Shown: positions 42,233 to 50,285, numbered from the stretch's first letter. The stretch is 64,000 nt of DNA from CAUYXS01 sp965248495 (GCA_965248495.1 CBDFJL010000003.1:2578259-2642258); one strand, 5' to 3'. Program-made: numbers and translations. The notes: generated by a model not told the origin, from the sequence alone.

Positions 42233-42742
42233 TCAGACAGACGTAGCACCGACCTGCCGGTGTCTCGGTGTCCAGGCACGCAGGCTGTTGACGCTTACCT
42301 CGATCCGGGTGCCTTCTGCGTGAATGGGCCGGACTACTAGGACGCCTTTCCTGATAGCGTCATGCAGGCCGGGTAGCGTCACGCCCTTGTCGCGAGCGGC
42401 CTGGGCGGAAGGCACCCAGGTATCGCTGAACGGGTCACGGGTGTCACCATCCCCGTTGTGCAACACGTGTCCCTGTCGAGCGCCGAGCCGATCGTCCATG
42501 TCGGAGATGGCCTGGAACAGGGGAGATTCCCAGACCTCTTTCGTCACCCTGCCATTGGTTGGCTTCAGGAGTGCGCTCTTCGGGCCCAGGAAGCGATTGC
42601 CAAAGATGTCCCAGTCCATGTTATGGCGGAACGCGCCGACCGCTCGCTTGAGGATGCCGGCCTCCTCATCGCTGAGCTGCGTAAGGTCAAGCACCTTCCC
42701 TTCGAGGGTCGTGTACGTCGATTGTGTCGTCAGGTTAGTCAT
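42233..42742 (-). CDS. uncharacterised protein with C-terminal HTH-like domain
   Basis: 169 residues from ATG 42742 (GGGGAG upstream). Residues about 25-100 form a helical region of unknown type. The C-terminal 60 residues (WVPSAQAARDKGVTLPGLHD, then RPIHAEGTRIEVSVNSLRAW) look like an excisionase/MerR-like helix-turn-helix, with the typical sequence of an SxxxAAxxxG helix, a short turn and a beta-wing. Perhaps an excisionase-like or regulatory protein of the decayed prophage. It is the second leftward gene after the one at 42818. Confidence 0.5.
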   Translation of the reverse strand: MTNLTTQSTYTTLEGKVLDLTQLSDEEAGILKRAVGAFRHNMDWDIFGNRFLGPKSALLKPTNGRVTKEVWESPLFQAISDMDDRLGARQGHVLHNGDGDTRDPFSDTWVPSAQAARDKGVTLPGLHDAIRKGVLVVRPIHAEGTRIEVSVNSLRAWTPRHRQVGATSV

Positions 42743-42795
42743 CTTCAGGACTCCCCAAGTTCCTATGCCAAAAGCATATACGTTACGCAGTATCC

Positions 42796-42812
42796 TAAAG
42801 CAGACTGCTTTA
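42796..42812. promoter_or_regulatory. 17-bp palindrome between two minus-strand genes
   Basis: TAAAGCAG-A-CTGCTTTA, perfect 8-bp arms around one base, 54 bp upstream of the HTH-like gene. Plausible self-operator. Confidence 0.4.
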
Positions 42813-42817
42813 TGCAA

Positions 42818-43153
42818 TCAGCGGGGCCCAGTGATGGTTTCGGGAATCCCTGCCACCTCGATGTAGATGGCGTCTTGTCGGAACGCCTGCTTCGCCCAAT
42901 CGACGACCCCGAGCCACGCCGCCAACTGGCGCCAACCATCGAGCGCAACGGTGTAGCGCCTGGAGTGGTCGGTAACGACGTTCCCCCTGTCATCCTTCCA
43001 ACCACCGAACACACCCGACTCCCGGCTGTAGCCCCCAAGGGCGGCCAAACGTGCTTGCAACTCCCGCCACGTCGATGCACTGAACGGGCGTCCCTCGTTG
43101 TCTCGGGTTGGGAGCAGCATCTGAGTCTTTATCACCGGCCAGACCCTCTTCAT
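42818..43153 (-). CDS. uncharacterised protein (111 aa)
   Basis: 111 residues from ATG 43153. The longer start at 43186 lies upstream of the predicted transcription start and is excluded. Contains PTRDNEGRPFSASTWRELQA, then GGYSRESGVFGGWKDDRGNV, and a C-terminal AFRQDAIYIEVAGIPETI. The repeated alpha-beta pattern recalls small DUF3574-like or dimeric ferredoxin-like proteins, without a firm match. Strong promoter immediately upstream with a perfect TATAAT. Confidence 0.5.
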   Translation of the reverse strand: MKRVWPVIKTQMLLPTRDNEGRPFSASTWRELQARLAALGGYSRESGVFGGWKDDRGNVVTDHSRRYTVALDGWRQLAAWLGVVDWAKQAFRQDAIYIEVAGIPETITGPR

Positions 43154-43165
43154 TTCGTTGCCGGT

Positions 43166-43194
43166 ATTATAAAGTATGTATACCACATAATCAA
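43166..43194 (-). promoter_or_regulatory. strong minus-strand promoter
   Basis: Minus strand TTGATT, 17-bp spacer, TATAAT (perfect -10). Start predicted near 43159, giving a leader of about 6 nt. The spacer contains the palindrome GTATAC. The region is markedly AT-rich. Confidence 0.7.
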
Positions 43195-43352
43195 GTTATC
43201 TAACTTTACTATTATGGAGCTTTGACAGCACTTCACGCAGGGTGACGCGCCTGGCGACCGTCGCCATGCGTGCCTCAGTTGCGGTCAACGGCTAGACGGG
43301 GAGAAAGGGTCGTTTTTAGGCCACCCCCGCGCAGAGGGCCTCTACCGGCAGG

Positions 43353-43384
43353 AAAGGGGGGTCAACTAGCGCACCCCCCTTTTT
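43353..43384. terminator. bidirectional terminator
   Basis: AAAGGGGGGT pairs with ACCCCCCTTTTT around a 10-nt loop that contains the recombinase stop codon. A-run and T-run make it effective in both directions. Confidence 0.8.
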
Positions 43385-43857
43385 CGAGGCACCCTATCGA
43401 GGCTTCCCTTCGGCCGCCCAGGGCGCCGCCCGTTCGCCGCAGCTCGCGCCAGCCCCTCGCGGGTGCGCTCACGGATCAGCTCGCGCTCAAACTCCGCCAC
43501 CGCGGACAGGATCTGCAGCACCATGCGCCCCAGCGCTCCCGTCGTGTCCACCGGCTGCGTGATTGAGACGAAGCCCTTCCCGCGCCGCTCTAGGTGCTCC
43601 AGGTCCGCCAGCATCATCACCGTGGATCGCCAGGCCCTATCCAGCCGGACGATGGCCACGACGTCGTACCCGCCTGCATCGAGCAGCCGGCGCCACTGTG
43701 TGCGGGCCCGCATGTCCACTGCCGACGCACGGTCGACATACTCGCCGGCAACCTCGTGCCCGTGCTGGCTCGCCCAGGCCCGGAGCCCATAGAGCTGCGT
43801 CTCTGGGTCCTGGTCCTTGTCAGCCGTCGAGACCCTGGCGTAGAGCGCTGCTCTCAT
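43366..43857 (-). CDS. serine recombinase (resolvase/invertase N-terminal type)
   Basis: 163 residues from ATG 43857. Catalytic Ser in MRAALYARVSTADK, with the family blocks YDVVAIVRLDRAWRS, GRMVLQILSAVAEFERELIR and ERTREGLARAAANGRRPGRP. The catalytic domain and the long helix are complete. The C-terminal HTH usual in Hin/Tn3-type enzymes is missing or reduced to a short basic tail (DRVPRKRGVR), so DNA binding may be impaired. It probably moved or rearranged this island. The neighbouring gene is a broken relative. Confidence 0.85.
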   Translation of the reverse strand: MRAALYARVSTADKDQDPETQLYGLRAWASQHGHEVAGEYVDRASAVDMRARTQWRRLLDAGGYDVVAIVRLDRAWRSTVMMLADLEHLERRGKGFVSITQPVDTTGALGRMVLQILSAVAEFERELIRERTREGLARAAANGRRPGRPKGSLDRVPRKRGVR

Positions 43858-43915
43858 GCGAGCAGCTCCACGACCTCGACTTGGCGGGCCGTCAGGGTCA
43901 CCGATGAGGGCATCG

Positions 43916-44278
43916 TCACAGCACACCTGCGAAGGGTGGACGTTCCCCCTGCCGGTTGCTGTATTCGGCGATCGGCGTGTACTTCCACAGGAACCGATTG
44001 AAGTACCTGGCGAAGTCCTTTAGCCGCCCCTCGGTCCAGTCGTAACGCACACGCGGACGCCCATCGAGGGAGTTGAGCGAGACGACGGGCTGGCAGAATG
44101 GCTCGGCGCCGAGCTCCACGACCTTCCGGCCCTGCCTCGTAGATCGGGGGCTGAGGCCCGGTCGACGTAGACGCGCGCCTCTTGAGCTCCAGAGGACCTG
44201 GCGCAACTGGTACAGCTGCGTCTCAGGGTCCTGGCCCTTGTCGTCGGTCGAGACGCGGGCGTAGAGGGCGGGTCTCAT
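43916..44278 (-). pseudogene. broken serine recombinase
   Basis: Begins MRPALYARVSTDDKGQDPET, matching the N terminus of the recombinase at 43366, then loses homology after LYQLRQ. In another frame the DNA downstream still encodes YVDRASAPDLRGRA, the next recombinase block, which proves a deletion plus frameshift. The open frame continues with unrelated sequence ending RQGERPPFAGVL, which may be a separate gene tail. Non-functional as a recombinase. Confidence 0.75.
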
Positions 44279-44312
44279 CCGGGCACCTCCAGGACCCAGG
44301 GAGAGGGTAGTG

Positions 44313-45368
44313 TTAGAGGTCATCTAACTGCCGTCCCCGCAGAAACCGAGCCACCACTGCCGGTACGACCCCATTGCCAAGGGCGCGCAGCTCGTCCACC
44401 CGATGGGGATACCCATCAACCACTCGACCCAGCGCGGGTTCAGCTTCCCACCAACCGTCGTTGGGAGCGCGGGTGCATGGCGTCCTCCCGCCTCGTGGTC
44501 TGGGTCCAGCCCCTTCTCCCCATCGCTCGCCCTGGGCGTCGGCCACCGCGCCCGTTCCACCATGTTCACCTGGTCGGGCAGGTAGAAGTCCGTCGAGGCC
44601 CGTTCCGAGCCGTTGGCGAACGTCAGGCCCCCCTTCCCATCGTTCGCCCTTGGCGTGCGCCACCAGCCCCTCCTGGCCGCTCCCAGCAACGTAGGATTGC
44701 CCCTCATGTACGTCGCGCTCTGTCGCTCGCTGTCCGCCGCGGTCGGGGTGGGCCAGAGTCCCTGCCTCGCCATGCCTTCCAGGCTCAGGCGCACCGTTGC
44801 TCCTGGGCTCGGGGAGCGGTTCTGTGGGTGCCGCGACACCACCGGAGTAGGCAAGGCACCACCAGCGCCAACGGAGGTGTGGGGCACCAACGGCGGCAGC
44901 CGGTACAGATGCCCACCGCGCGTCATACCCGATGCCGGCAAGGTCAGCCAGGACGGTGTAAGCGTATGCCGGTGCCACCCCGTCTCGGAGATCAATGCCA
45001 GCGTTCTCCAGGAGCACGTAGTGGGGTCGAACCTCGCGAACGACTCGGAGGGTGTCCGGCCATAGGTTGCGCTCGTCAGCATCGCCGGCCCGCCGTCCAG
45101 CGATGGAGTGCGGCTGGCACGGGAAGCCCGCAGTGACGATATCCACGGCCCCACTCCAGGGGCCTCCGTCGAAGGTGCGGACATCGTCCCAGAGGGGAGC
45201 GTCGTCGAGGTGGCCGTCGGCGATGCGTGCCCGGATGACCGCCTGCGCGTAGGGCTCGCGCTCGACATAGCAGACGGTGCGCACATCGAGCCCTGCGAGC
45301 CGGAGCCCGAGGCTGAAGCCTCCGTAGCCGCTGAAGAGGCTGAGCTCATGGAGGGGGCGTGGACCCAT
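44313..45368 (-). CDS. DNA (cytosine-5) methyltransferase
   Basis: 351 residues from ATG 45368. Motif I LFSGYGGFSLGLRLAG, motif IV GFPCQPHS with the catalytic Cys, motif VI as LLENAG, motif VIII region VGAPHLRWRWW, and motif X RALGNGVVPAVVARF are all present in order, so it should be active. The middle, target-recognition part is replaced by a repeated AD/AH-x-x-G-E-R-W low-complexity stretch that coincides with a second protein-like frame. Phage-type enzyme for self-modification, no restriction partner seen. ATG lies 1 bp after the stop of the truncated methyltransferase. Confidence 0.85.
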   Translation of the reverse strand: MGPRPLHELSLFSGYGGFSLGLRLAGLDVRTVCYVEREPYAQAVIRARIADGHLDDAPLWDDVRTFDGGPWSGAVDIVTAGFPCQPHSIAGRRAGDADERNLWPDTLRVVREVRPHYVLLENAGIDLRDGVAPAYAYTVLADLAGIGYDARWASVPAAAVGAPHLRWRWWCLAYSGGVAAPTEPLPEPRSNGAPEPGRHGEAGTLAHPDRGGQRATERDVHEGQSYVAGSGQEGLVAHAKGERWEGGPDVRQRLGTGLDGLLPARPGEHGGTGAVADAQGERWGEGAGPRPRGGRTPCTRAPNDGWWEAEPALGRVVDGYPHRVDELRALGNGVVPAVVARFLRGRQLDDL

Positions 45369-45373
45369 GTCAC
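44324..45373 (-). CDS. second protein-like frame inside the 5mC methyltransferase gene
   Basis: Open for 350 codons on the same strand in the +1 frame. Its second half has strong protein character: SFARFDPTTCSWRT, SGMTRGGHLYRLPPLVPHTS, repeated WPTPTAADS/WRTPRAND/WPTPRASDG, and LNPRWVEWLMGIPIGWTS. I recall hypothetical phage-associated proteins with exactly this motif order, which would make this a genuine dual-coding region. The first 100 residues are Ser/Ala-rich and less convincing, so its true start is unknown. It may instead be an echo of constrained codons in the methylase. Confidence 0.4.
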   Translation of the reverse strand: MTWVHAPSMSSASSAATEASASGSGSQGSMCAPSAMSSASPTRRRSSGHASPTATSTTLPSGTMSAPSTEAPGVGPWISSLRASRASRTPSLDGGPAMLTSATYGRTPSESFARFDPTTCSWRTLALISETGWHRHTLTPSWLTLPASGMTRGGHLYRLPPLVPHTSVGAGGALPTPVVSRHPQNRSPSPGATVRLSLEGMARQGLWPTPTAADSERQSATYMRGNPTLLGAARRGWWRTPRANDGKGGLTFANGSERASTDFYLPDQVNMVERARWPTPRASDGEKGLDPDHEAGGRHAPALPTTVGGKLNPRWVEWLMGIPIGWTSCAPLAMGSYRQWWLGFCGDGS

Positions 45374-45852
45374 GCCACCACCTCTGCCGCGGCGTGGAAC
45401 AACGGCGCATCACCGATGACTCGCTGGCGCGCGAGCTCGACGTACTCCGGGTTCAGCTCGATACCGATGAACGAGCGCCCATGCCGTAGTGCAACGACGC
45501 CCGTGGTGCCGCTGCCACAGAACGGGTCAAGCACGGTCGCTGGGACCGGCTCGGCGTCGTGGTCGCAGGTGGGCTGCCAGCCGGTGGTTTGTGTCTTTAC
45601 CGCCATCGCTCCCCGCTGCGCCCCACCCATCGAAGCATTAGAACTGGGAGAGTTGCCCCTGATTGAACCGGAATTGGGTCGCAATTCGATTGATTCCCTA
45701 TCCACCGTCCGCTCCCACGGTGCGCCCGTCACGCCGCATGCGCCGCGCTCCGATGTGCCTGCCAGGATGCACGGCTCGACCAGCTTCTCTGGAAACGTGG
45801 CGAAGTGTGCGCCGTCTCCGCAGTACCAAACGAGCCTTCTAGAGGGGCGAAA
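45370..45852 (-). pseudogene. truncated site-specific DNA methyltransferase (C-terminal part)
   Basis: Keeps GDGAHFATFPEKLVEPCILA, the zinc-less linker and the AdoMet motif VLDPFCGSGTTGVVALRHGR followed by FIGIELNPEYVELARQRV: the C-terminal half of a beta-class N6-adenine/N4-cytosine methyltransferase. The N-terminal half with the DPPY catalytic motif is absent; homology ends near 45850, next to the tRNA-like fragment, so a recombination event removed it. Cannot be catalytic. Confidence 0.75.
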
Positions 45853-45859
45853 TGTGGGG

Positions 45860-45938
45860 TAGGCTGACGAGGCAATTGGCAGGAGCCGCATGATAATGCG
45901 TCAGAATCTCGCGGGTTCGAATCCCACTCCCTCCGCCA
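45860..45938 (+). other. tRNA-like 3' remnant, candidate attachment site
   Basis: 45911-45938 reads as a tRNA T-arm and acceptor end: GCGGG-TTCGAAT-CCCAC, then TCCCTCC, G and CCA. The expected 5' acceptor GGAGGGA is absent upstream, the T-stem has a C-A mismatch, and the would-be anticodon arm folds as a 5-bp stem with a 4-nt loop. So it is not a functional tRNA but the duplicated 3' end left by an integrated element. It marks the right border of the island. Confidence 0.55.
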
Positions 45939-46001
45939 CGCGCTCCCGGTCATTGCACGATATGGGCACGTTATGGCGCACGTTGTAGGCTATCCAGCAC
46001 C

Positions 46002-46811
46002 ATGAGGTTCGACGGCAAGGTCGCCATCGTCACCGGCGGGGCCAAGGGCATCGGCGCGGCCACCGTGCGTCGACTGCTGGCCGAGGGCGCGCGCGTTGCC
46101 ATCGCCGACATCGACAGGGCCAACGGCCAGGCGCTGGCCGACGAGCTAGGCACCGACGCCGCGTTCGTCGGGACAGACGTAACGCGCGAGGACGACGTGT
46201 CGGCGATGTTCTCGGCCACGGTCGAGCGCTTCGGCGGCGTCGATATCCTCGTAAACAACGCCGCGGCCACCACCGGCCGATCGCTCGAGGACGCAGACCT
46301 GGCGTCCTGGCAGCGAGACCAGACCGTCGCGCTCCAGAGCGTCTACCTCTGTACGCGGCTCGGCCTGCCCCACCTGTTGCGCCGGACACCGGGTGCCAAC
46401 ATCGTGAACGTCTCGTCGGTCAACGGCATGATTGGCCTCGCACAGGACTCCTACAGCGCGGCCAAGGCGGCCGTGATCTCGCTGACCCGTACGGTGGCCG
46501 TGAAGTACGGCCCGCAGGGCGTGCGCTGCAACGCCGTGACGCCCGGCACCGTGCGTACGACGATTGGCATCAGTCGGGGTGGGGATGGCGACGCGGGTCC
46601 ACCGGAGCGCGCCTACTTCGATCGCGTAGCTGCCCTCTACCCGCTGCGCCGCGTCGCCGAGCCCGAGGAGATCGCCGGCGCCATCGCCTTCCTGGCCTCG
46701 GACGACGCGTCGTTCGTCACGGGTGCGAGCCTCGTGGTCGACGGCGGGCTCACGGCTGGCACGGACCTCTTCGCCCGCCTGTCGGCCGGCGCGCGCATCG
46801 TCGAGGAGTAG
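46002..46811 (+). CDS. SDR-family oxidoreductase
   Basis: 269 residues. Classical short-chain dehydrogenase: cofactor motif TGGAKGIG, Asp in IADIDRA (prefers NAD(H)), NNAA, catalytic Ser in IVNVSSVNG and the YSAAK pair. C-terminal LASDDASFVTGASLVVDGG is typical. Substrate unknown, probably a hydroxyl/keto compound. First chromosomal gene after the island. Confidence 0.9.
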   Translation: MRFDGKVAIVTGGAKGIGAATVRRLLAEGARVAIADIDRANGQALADELGTDAAFVGTDVTREDDVSAMFSATVERFGGVDILVNNAAATTGRSLEDADLASWQRDQTVALQSVYLCTRLGLPHLLRRTPGANIVNVSSVNGMIGLAQDSYSAAKAAVISLTRTVAVKYGPQGVRCNAVTPGTVRTTIGISRGGDGDAGPPERAYFDRVAALYPLRRVAEPEEIAGAIAFLASDDASFVTGASLVVDGGLTAGTDLFARLSAGARIVEE

Positions 46812-46857
46812 CGTGCTGCCGTCGCGCGTCGCTTCGGCTAGAATCGATGTGATCCTC

Positions 46858-47265
46858 ATGTCACAGTCCATCGAAGTCTCCCACGTGCTCCCCACGAGCC
46901 CGAAAGCCATCTATGAGGCGTGGCTCAACGAGGACGAGCACGCCGACATGACCGGCGGCGACGCCGCCTTCGACCCACGGGTCGGCGGACGCTTCACCGC
47001 ATGGGACGGCTACATCAAGGGAACGATCCTGGAGCTGGAGCCGTCCAGGCGCATCGTCCAGGCGTGGCGGACCGTCGATTTCCCTGAGGACGCAGCCGAC
47101 TCGCGCGTCGAGGTCCTGCTGGAGCCGATCCAGGATGGGACTATCCTGACGCTGCGCCACTCCGAGATCCCGGACGGCCAGGCCGCGGACGTCGAGATTG
47201 GCTGGGTCGAGTACTACTTCGAGCCCATGCTGGAGTACTTCGGGGCCGAGGACATTATCGAGTGA
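46858..47265 (+). CDS. SRPBCC/AHSA1-like protein
   Basis: 135 residues from ATG 46858. START-like hydrophobic-cavity fold of the AHSA1 type: VSHVLPTSPKAIYEAWLNED at the N terminus, GGRFTAWDGYIKGTILELEP, then RIVQAWRTVDFPEDAADSRV and a C-terminal WVEYYFEPMLEYF helix. Probably binds a hydrophobic ligand. A TAGAAT -10 box ends 13 bp before the ATG, so it has its own short-leader promoter. Confidence 0.85.
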   Translation: MSQSIEVSHVLPTSPKAIYEAWLNEDEHADMTGGDAAFDPRVGGRFTAWDGYIKGTILELEPSRRIVQAWRTVDFPEDAADSRVEVLLEPIQDGTILTLRHSEIPDGQAADVEIGWVEYYFEPMLEYFGAEDIIE

Positions 47266-47335
47266 GTGGGTACGGCAGGGTGTACGCGGCCCGGACCGTG
47301 CCGAGCGGCGCCGAGGTTGGCTCCGCAGGCGCTCA

Positions 47336-47450
47336 TGGTTCCCTTCGACGATGCTCAGGGCAAGCTAGCTCATCATGAGCGAACCATTGTCCGCTCGTCC
47401 TGAGCCTGCCTGCCCTGAGCCAGGCCGAAGGGTCGAAGGACGAGGCAGGG
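47336..47450. repeat. REP-like intergenic repeats
   Basis: Contains CCCTTCGACGATGCTCAGGG and, further on, CTCGTCCTGAGCCTGCCTG with GGCCGAAGGGTCGAAGGACG, i.e. facing copies of the same repeat family as at 14871 and 54115. The region 47266-47523 holds no other feature. Confidence 0.65.
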
Positions 47451-47523
47451 GTAGCCTCACCCCGGTCGTCAGCCCAAGGCCTGTCCTGGGTGGAGTCGAA
47501 CGGCACGAGCTCCCAGGAGTCAT

Positions 47524-49116
47524 ATGCCGCTGATCGGTTACGTGAGCGACGAGCGCTACCTGGCCCTCGCCGACACCCAGGTCGAGTTCCTCGATGCCCG
47601 GGGCAACTCCTCAGAGGCGCGCTCGCGGGCCAGCGGCTCATTGCACGCGGACCTGCCCGCGGGCGACTACGACGTCGTGCTGTCCAGGCCAGGCTTCGGG
47701 TCGAAGCGCGTTCGCCTGGCGCTACCCGTCGCTGAGCCATACCAGTTCCGCCTGCTGCCCGAGCGCCTGCTGGGTTACGCGTGGCCCAAGGCCGTGCGCT
47801 CCGGTGAGTTCGCCGAGTTCCGCGTCCACTCGCCCGAGGCGTACAAGCTCACGCTGTGGCGTTACGGCATCGACAAGACGCTCGTGCGGCCAATCGGCTG
47901 GTACGACGAGCACGGACCTCGCGCGACCGTCCAGGTGAGCCCCGACGGGGACTACACCCAGACGGGCATCCGGTGGAACACGGTCGGCTACACGAGTCCC
48001 GACCACAAGCAGTACGTCGGCGCGCCGGAGCGCTCCGGCCTCTACTACTTCCACGCCAAGGGCGAGTCGGGCGCCTTCTTCTCCTTCTCCTGGGTGGTCG
48101 CCCCAGCCAAGCCCACCGCGAAGGTCGCCGTCGTCTGCTCCGACCTGAACTGGACGGCGTACAACAACTTCGGCGGGCGCTCAAACTACATCCACCCTCA
48201 GGGGCTACCGCCGACGCCCACCGTCTACGCCCGCAGCGAGCTGGTGCGCTACACCGACGGCACGTCCGCCGCGTACGTCGCCACGGAGCACCCCCGGCGC
48301 CAATCGCTGGACCGGCCCGAGCTCATCAACTTCGTGCCCGAGAGCGAGCAGGTGATCGACCCCATCGAGGGCCGCGCGCCGAACCACGTGGCGCCGGCGG
48401 AGTGGCGGCTCCTAGCCTGGCTAGAGCGCGAGGGCTTTGCCCACGACGTCTACACCGAGACGCAGCTTCACCACGGCGTGCTGGACCTCGACCGCTACGA
48501 CGTTTTGATCCTCGGCCCGCACCCCGAATACTGGACGGCGCAGATGTACTTCGCGGTCAAGGCGTGGGTCCACGAGCGGGGCGGGCGGCTGATGTACCTG
48601 GGCGGCAACGGTATCAACGCCGAGGTGGAGCTGTTCGACGACGACACCATGGCCGTCCACAACTTCCCAGCCGATCACCTCGAGTCCGGCGGGTTCGACA
48701 GCCGATTCCACGCGCGCCGCGAGCCCGAGGCATCGCTCCTGGGGGTCGTGTACGACCGGCGCGGCATCATGACGGCGGCGCCCTACGAGGTGCGCGACGA
48801 GACGCACTGGGCGTTCGAGGGCACCGGCCTGCGCAACGGGGAGCGCTTCGGGACCGAGAGCCAACACATGCGCATCCCCGGCGGCGCATCCGGCCACGAG
48901 ACGGACAAGATATCGCCCGCGCACTCGCCGAAGGGCACGCGGCTGCTGGCGAAGGGGCTGAATCCCGACGACGGCGGCGCGGAGATCGCCACCTACGAGA
49001 TGCCGTCCGGTGGCGCCGTCTACGCGGCCGGGTCCATCTGTTACGTATCGTCGCTGCTGTGGGACGACGGCGTGTCGAAGGTCACCGCCAACGTCCTGCG
49101 CCGCTTCATGCGCTAG
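47524..49116 (+). CDS. N,N-dimethylformamidase large-subunit-like protein
   Basis: 530 residues. The N-terminal part is a beta-sandwich of about 180 residues; the main domain matches the large (beta) subunit of DMFase: AVVCSDLNWTAYNNFGGRSN, ELINFVPESEQVIDPIEGRA, EWRLLAWLEREGFAHDVYTE, LILGPHPEYWTAQMY and GGRLMYLGGNGINAEV. DMFases hydrolyse N-alkyl formamides using a mononuclear iron site. No small (alpha) subunit gene is adjacent, so the substrate may differ. Start ATG 47524 has CCAGGAG upstream. Confidence 0.85.
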   Translation: MPLIGYVSDERYLALADTQVEFLDARGNSSEARSRASGSLHADLPAGDYDVVLSRPGFGSKRVRLALPVAEPYQFRLLPERLLGYAWPKAVRSGEFAEFRVHSPEAYKLTLWRYGIDKTLVRPIGWYDEHGPRATVQVSPDGDYTQTGIRWNTVGYTSPDHKQYVGAPERSGLYYFHAKGESGAFFSFSWVVAPAKPTAKVAVVCSDLNWTAYNNFGGRSNYIHPQGLPPTPTVYARSELVRYTDGTSAAYVATEHPRRQSLDRPELINFVPESEQVIDPIEGRAPNHVAPAEWRLLAWLEREGFAHDVYTETQLHHGVLDLDRYDVLILGPHPEYWTAQMYFAVKAWVHERGGRLMYLGGNGINAEVELFDDDTMAVHNFPADHLESGGFDSRFHARREPEASLLGVVYDRRGIMTAAPYEVRDETHWAFEGTGLRNGERFGTESQHMRIPGGASGHETDKISPAHSPKGTRLLAKGLNPDDGGAEIATYEMPSGGAVYAAGSICYVSSLLWDDGVSKVTANVLRRFMR

Positions 49117-49234
49117 GCTGCGGACGGGGTAACGCCCGCGTATACTCGCGCCTGCCGCAGCCCGGTCCCCCTTCATCAACCGTCGGCGGGCCCTTCGTTC
49201 GCAAGCCCCCATGCAGCGCCAGGAGGTGATACCC

Positions 49235-49888
49235 ATGCCCGAAGACATCGGCCTGTTCGAGGCCATCTACACCATGCGGGCCATCCGCCGTCAGCGTCCC
49301 GACCTCCCCGTTTCCGACGCCGACATCCGCAAGATCATCGAGGCTGGGACGCAGGCTCCCAACGGCGGCAACAACCAACCGTGGCGCTTCATCGTCGTGC
49401 GTGATCAGGCGATCAAAGACGAGCTGGGCCGCCTCTACCGAGACTCGGTGACCCAAGTGCTCGTCGCCCCCGACGTCTCGGGGACGAAGGCCGAGTGGTA
49501 CCTGGGCGAGCACCTGGCCGAATCGCCCGCCATCATCATGGTCTACGCGATCCCCAGCAACGATCACCAGGGCAACCCGCGACCGCTGAGCGAAGGCGCG
49601 GCCGGCCGCCAGTTCGTCCCCGCCGTGCAGAACATGCTGCTCGCCTGCCGCGGCCTGGGCCTCGGCTCCAACTTCACCTCGGCCATCGGCGCCTTCCACG
49701 GTGCCGAGGTTGATGCGCTGCTCGGGGTACCGGATGGGGCGGTCTTCATCGTGATGCTGCCTATCGGCTACCCACAGGGCAAGCACGGACCCAAGACCCG
49801 CAGGCCGGTCGAGGAGGTGACGTTCGCCGACCGCTGGGGCGAGCCCATCCGCTTCGAGGCCGGCGCGACGGCCGGAGGCGGCGCATGA
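49235..49888 (+). CDS. nitroreductase family protein
   Basis: 217 residues from ATG 49235: a near-perfect AGGAGGTGAT site lies 4 bp upstream; the ATG at 49211 would include that site in the coding region and is rejected. FMN-dependent NfsB/FRP-like fold: IYTMRAIRRQRPDLPVSDAD, then TQAPNGGNNQPWRF, and GLGLGSNFTSAIG. Reduces nitro groups, quinones or enones with NAD(P)H. Its stop overlaps the next small gene. Confidence 0.9.
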   Translation: MPEDIGLFEAIYTMRAIRRQRPDLPVSDADIRKIIEAGTQAPNGGNNQPWRFIVVRDQAIKDELGRLYRDSVTQVLVAPDVSGTKAEWYLGEHLAESPAIIMVYAIPSNDHQGNPRPLSEGAAGRQFVPAVQNMLLACRGLGLGSNFTSAIGAFHGAEVDALLGVPDGAVFIVMLPIGYPQGKHGPKTRRPVEEVTFADRWGEPIRFEAGATAGGGA

Positions 49889-50085
49889 CCATCGCCCCGC
49901 TCACGCCAACGAGGTCTGGGGCGCGGCTGATGCCGCTGCTGGTCGAGACCAAAGGGCCGACGTTCTACGGCGATGTGCTCACGCACATGCGGCCCCGCGC
50001 GTCCGTGGCCTCGCTGCACGGCAGCATCGAGGTCGACGACGGCGTGACCTTCCCCGCGGCGCGGCGCATCGGCAGGCGGCACTAG
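49885..50085 (+). CDS. small uncharacterised protein (66 aa)
   Basis: 66 residues, ATG overlapping the nitroreductase stop (ATGA) and ending 3 bp before the next start, which supports translation within the operon. Basic, no motif recognised; the middle (PLLVETKGPTFYGDVLTHM) looks folded rather than random. Confidence 0.4.
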   Translation: MTIAPLTPTRSGARLMPLLVETKGPTFYGDVLTHMRPRASVASLHGSIEVDDGVTFPAARRIGRRH

Positions 50086-50088
50086 CCC

Positions 50089-50283
50089 ATGCCCCGCCCC
50101 GAGCTGACCCACGACGCGTTCCTTGTCCTGGCTGCCCAAGCCGGGTTCGACCCCACCGATCCGCACCTCGTGGAGCTGTTCCCCGACGTGCGGTCGCTTC
50201 TCGAGCGGATCGCCCTGCTGGAGGCGCTCGACCCACAGGGTGCCGAGCCGATCCAGCACTTCGCGGCGGGTGAAGGGGCATAG
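50089..50283 (+). CDS. GatC-like small subunit (64 aa)
   Basis: 64 residues, helical, with a pattern (LTHDAFLVLAAQAGFDPTDP, then LLERIALLEALDPQGAEPI) that resembles short GatC-like proteins encoded before amidases. It precedes the amidase gene by 2 bp. Probably a stabilising partner of that amidase. Confidence 0.55.
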   Translation: MPRPELTHDAFLVLAAQAGFDPTDPHLVELFPDVRSLLERIALLEALDPQGAEPIQHFAAGEGA

Positions 50284-50285
50284 CC

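Noticed and set aside
45860..45938. A functional tRNA at the right border
   Set aside because: 5' acceptor strand missing, anticodon loop of only 4 nt, mismatch in the T-stem.
45729..45953. Minus-strand frame with REWDSNPRDSDALSCG
   Set aside because: Also a typical read-through of a tRNA 3' end in antisense; it only helped to locate the tRNA-like remnant.
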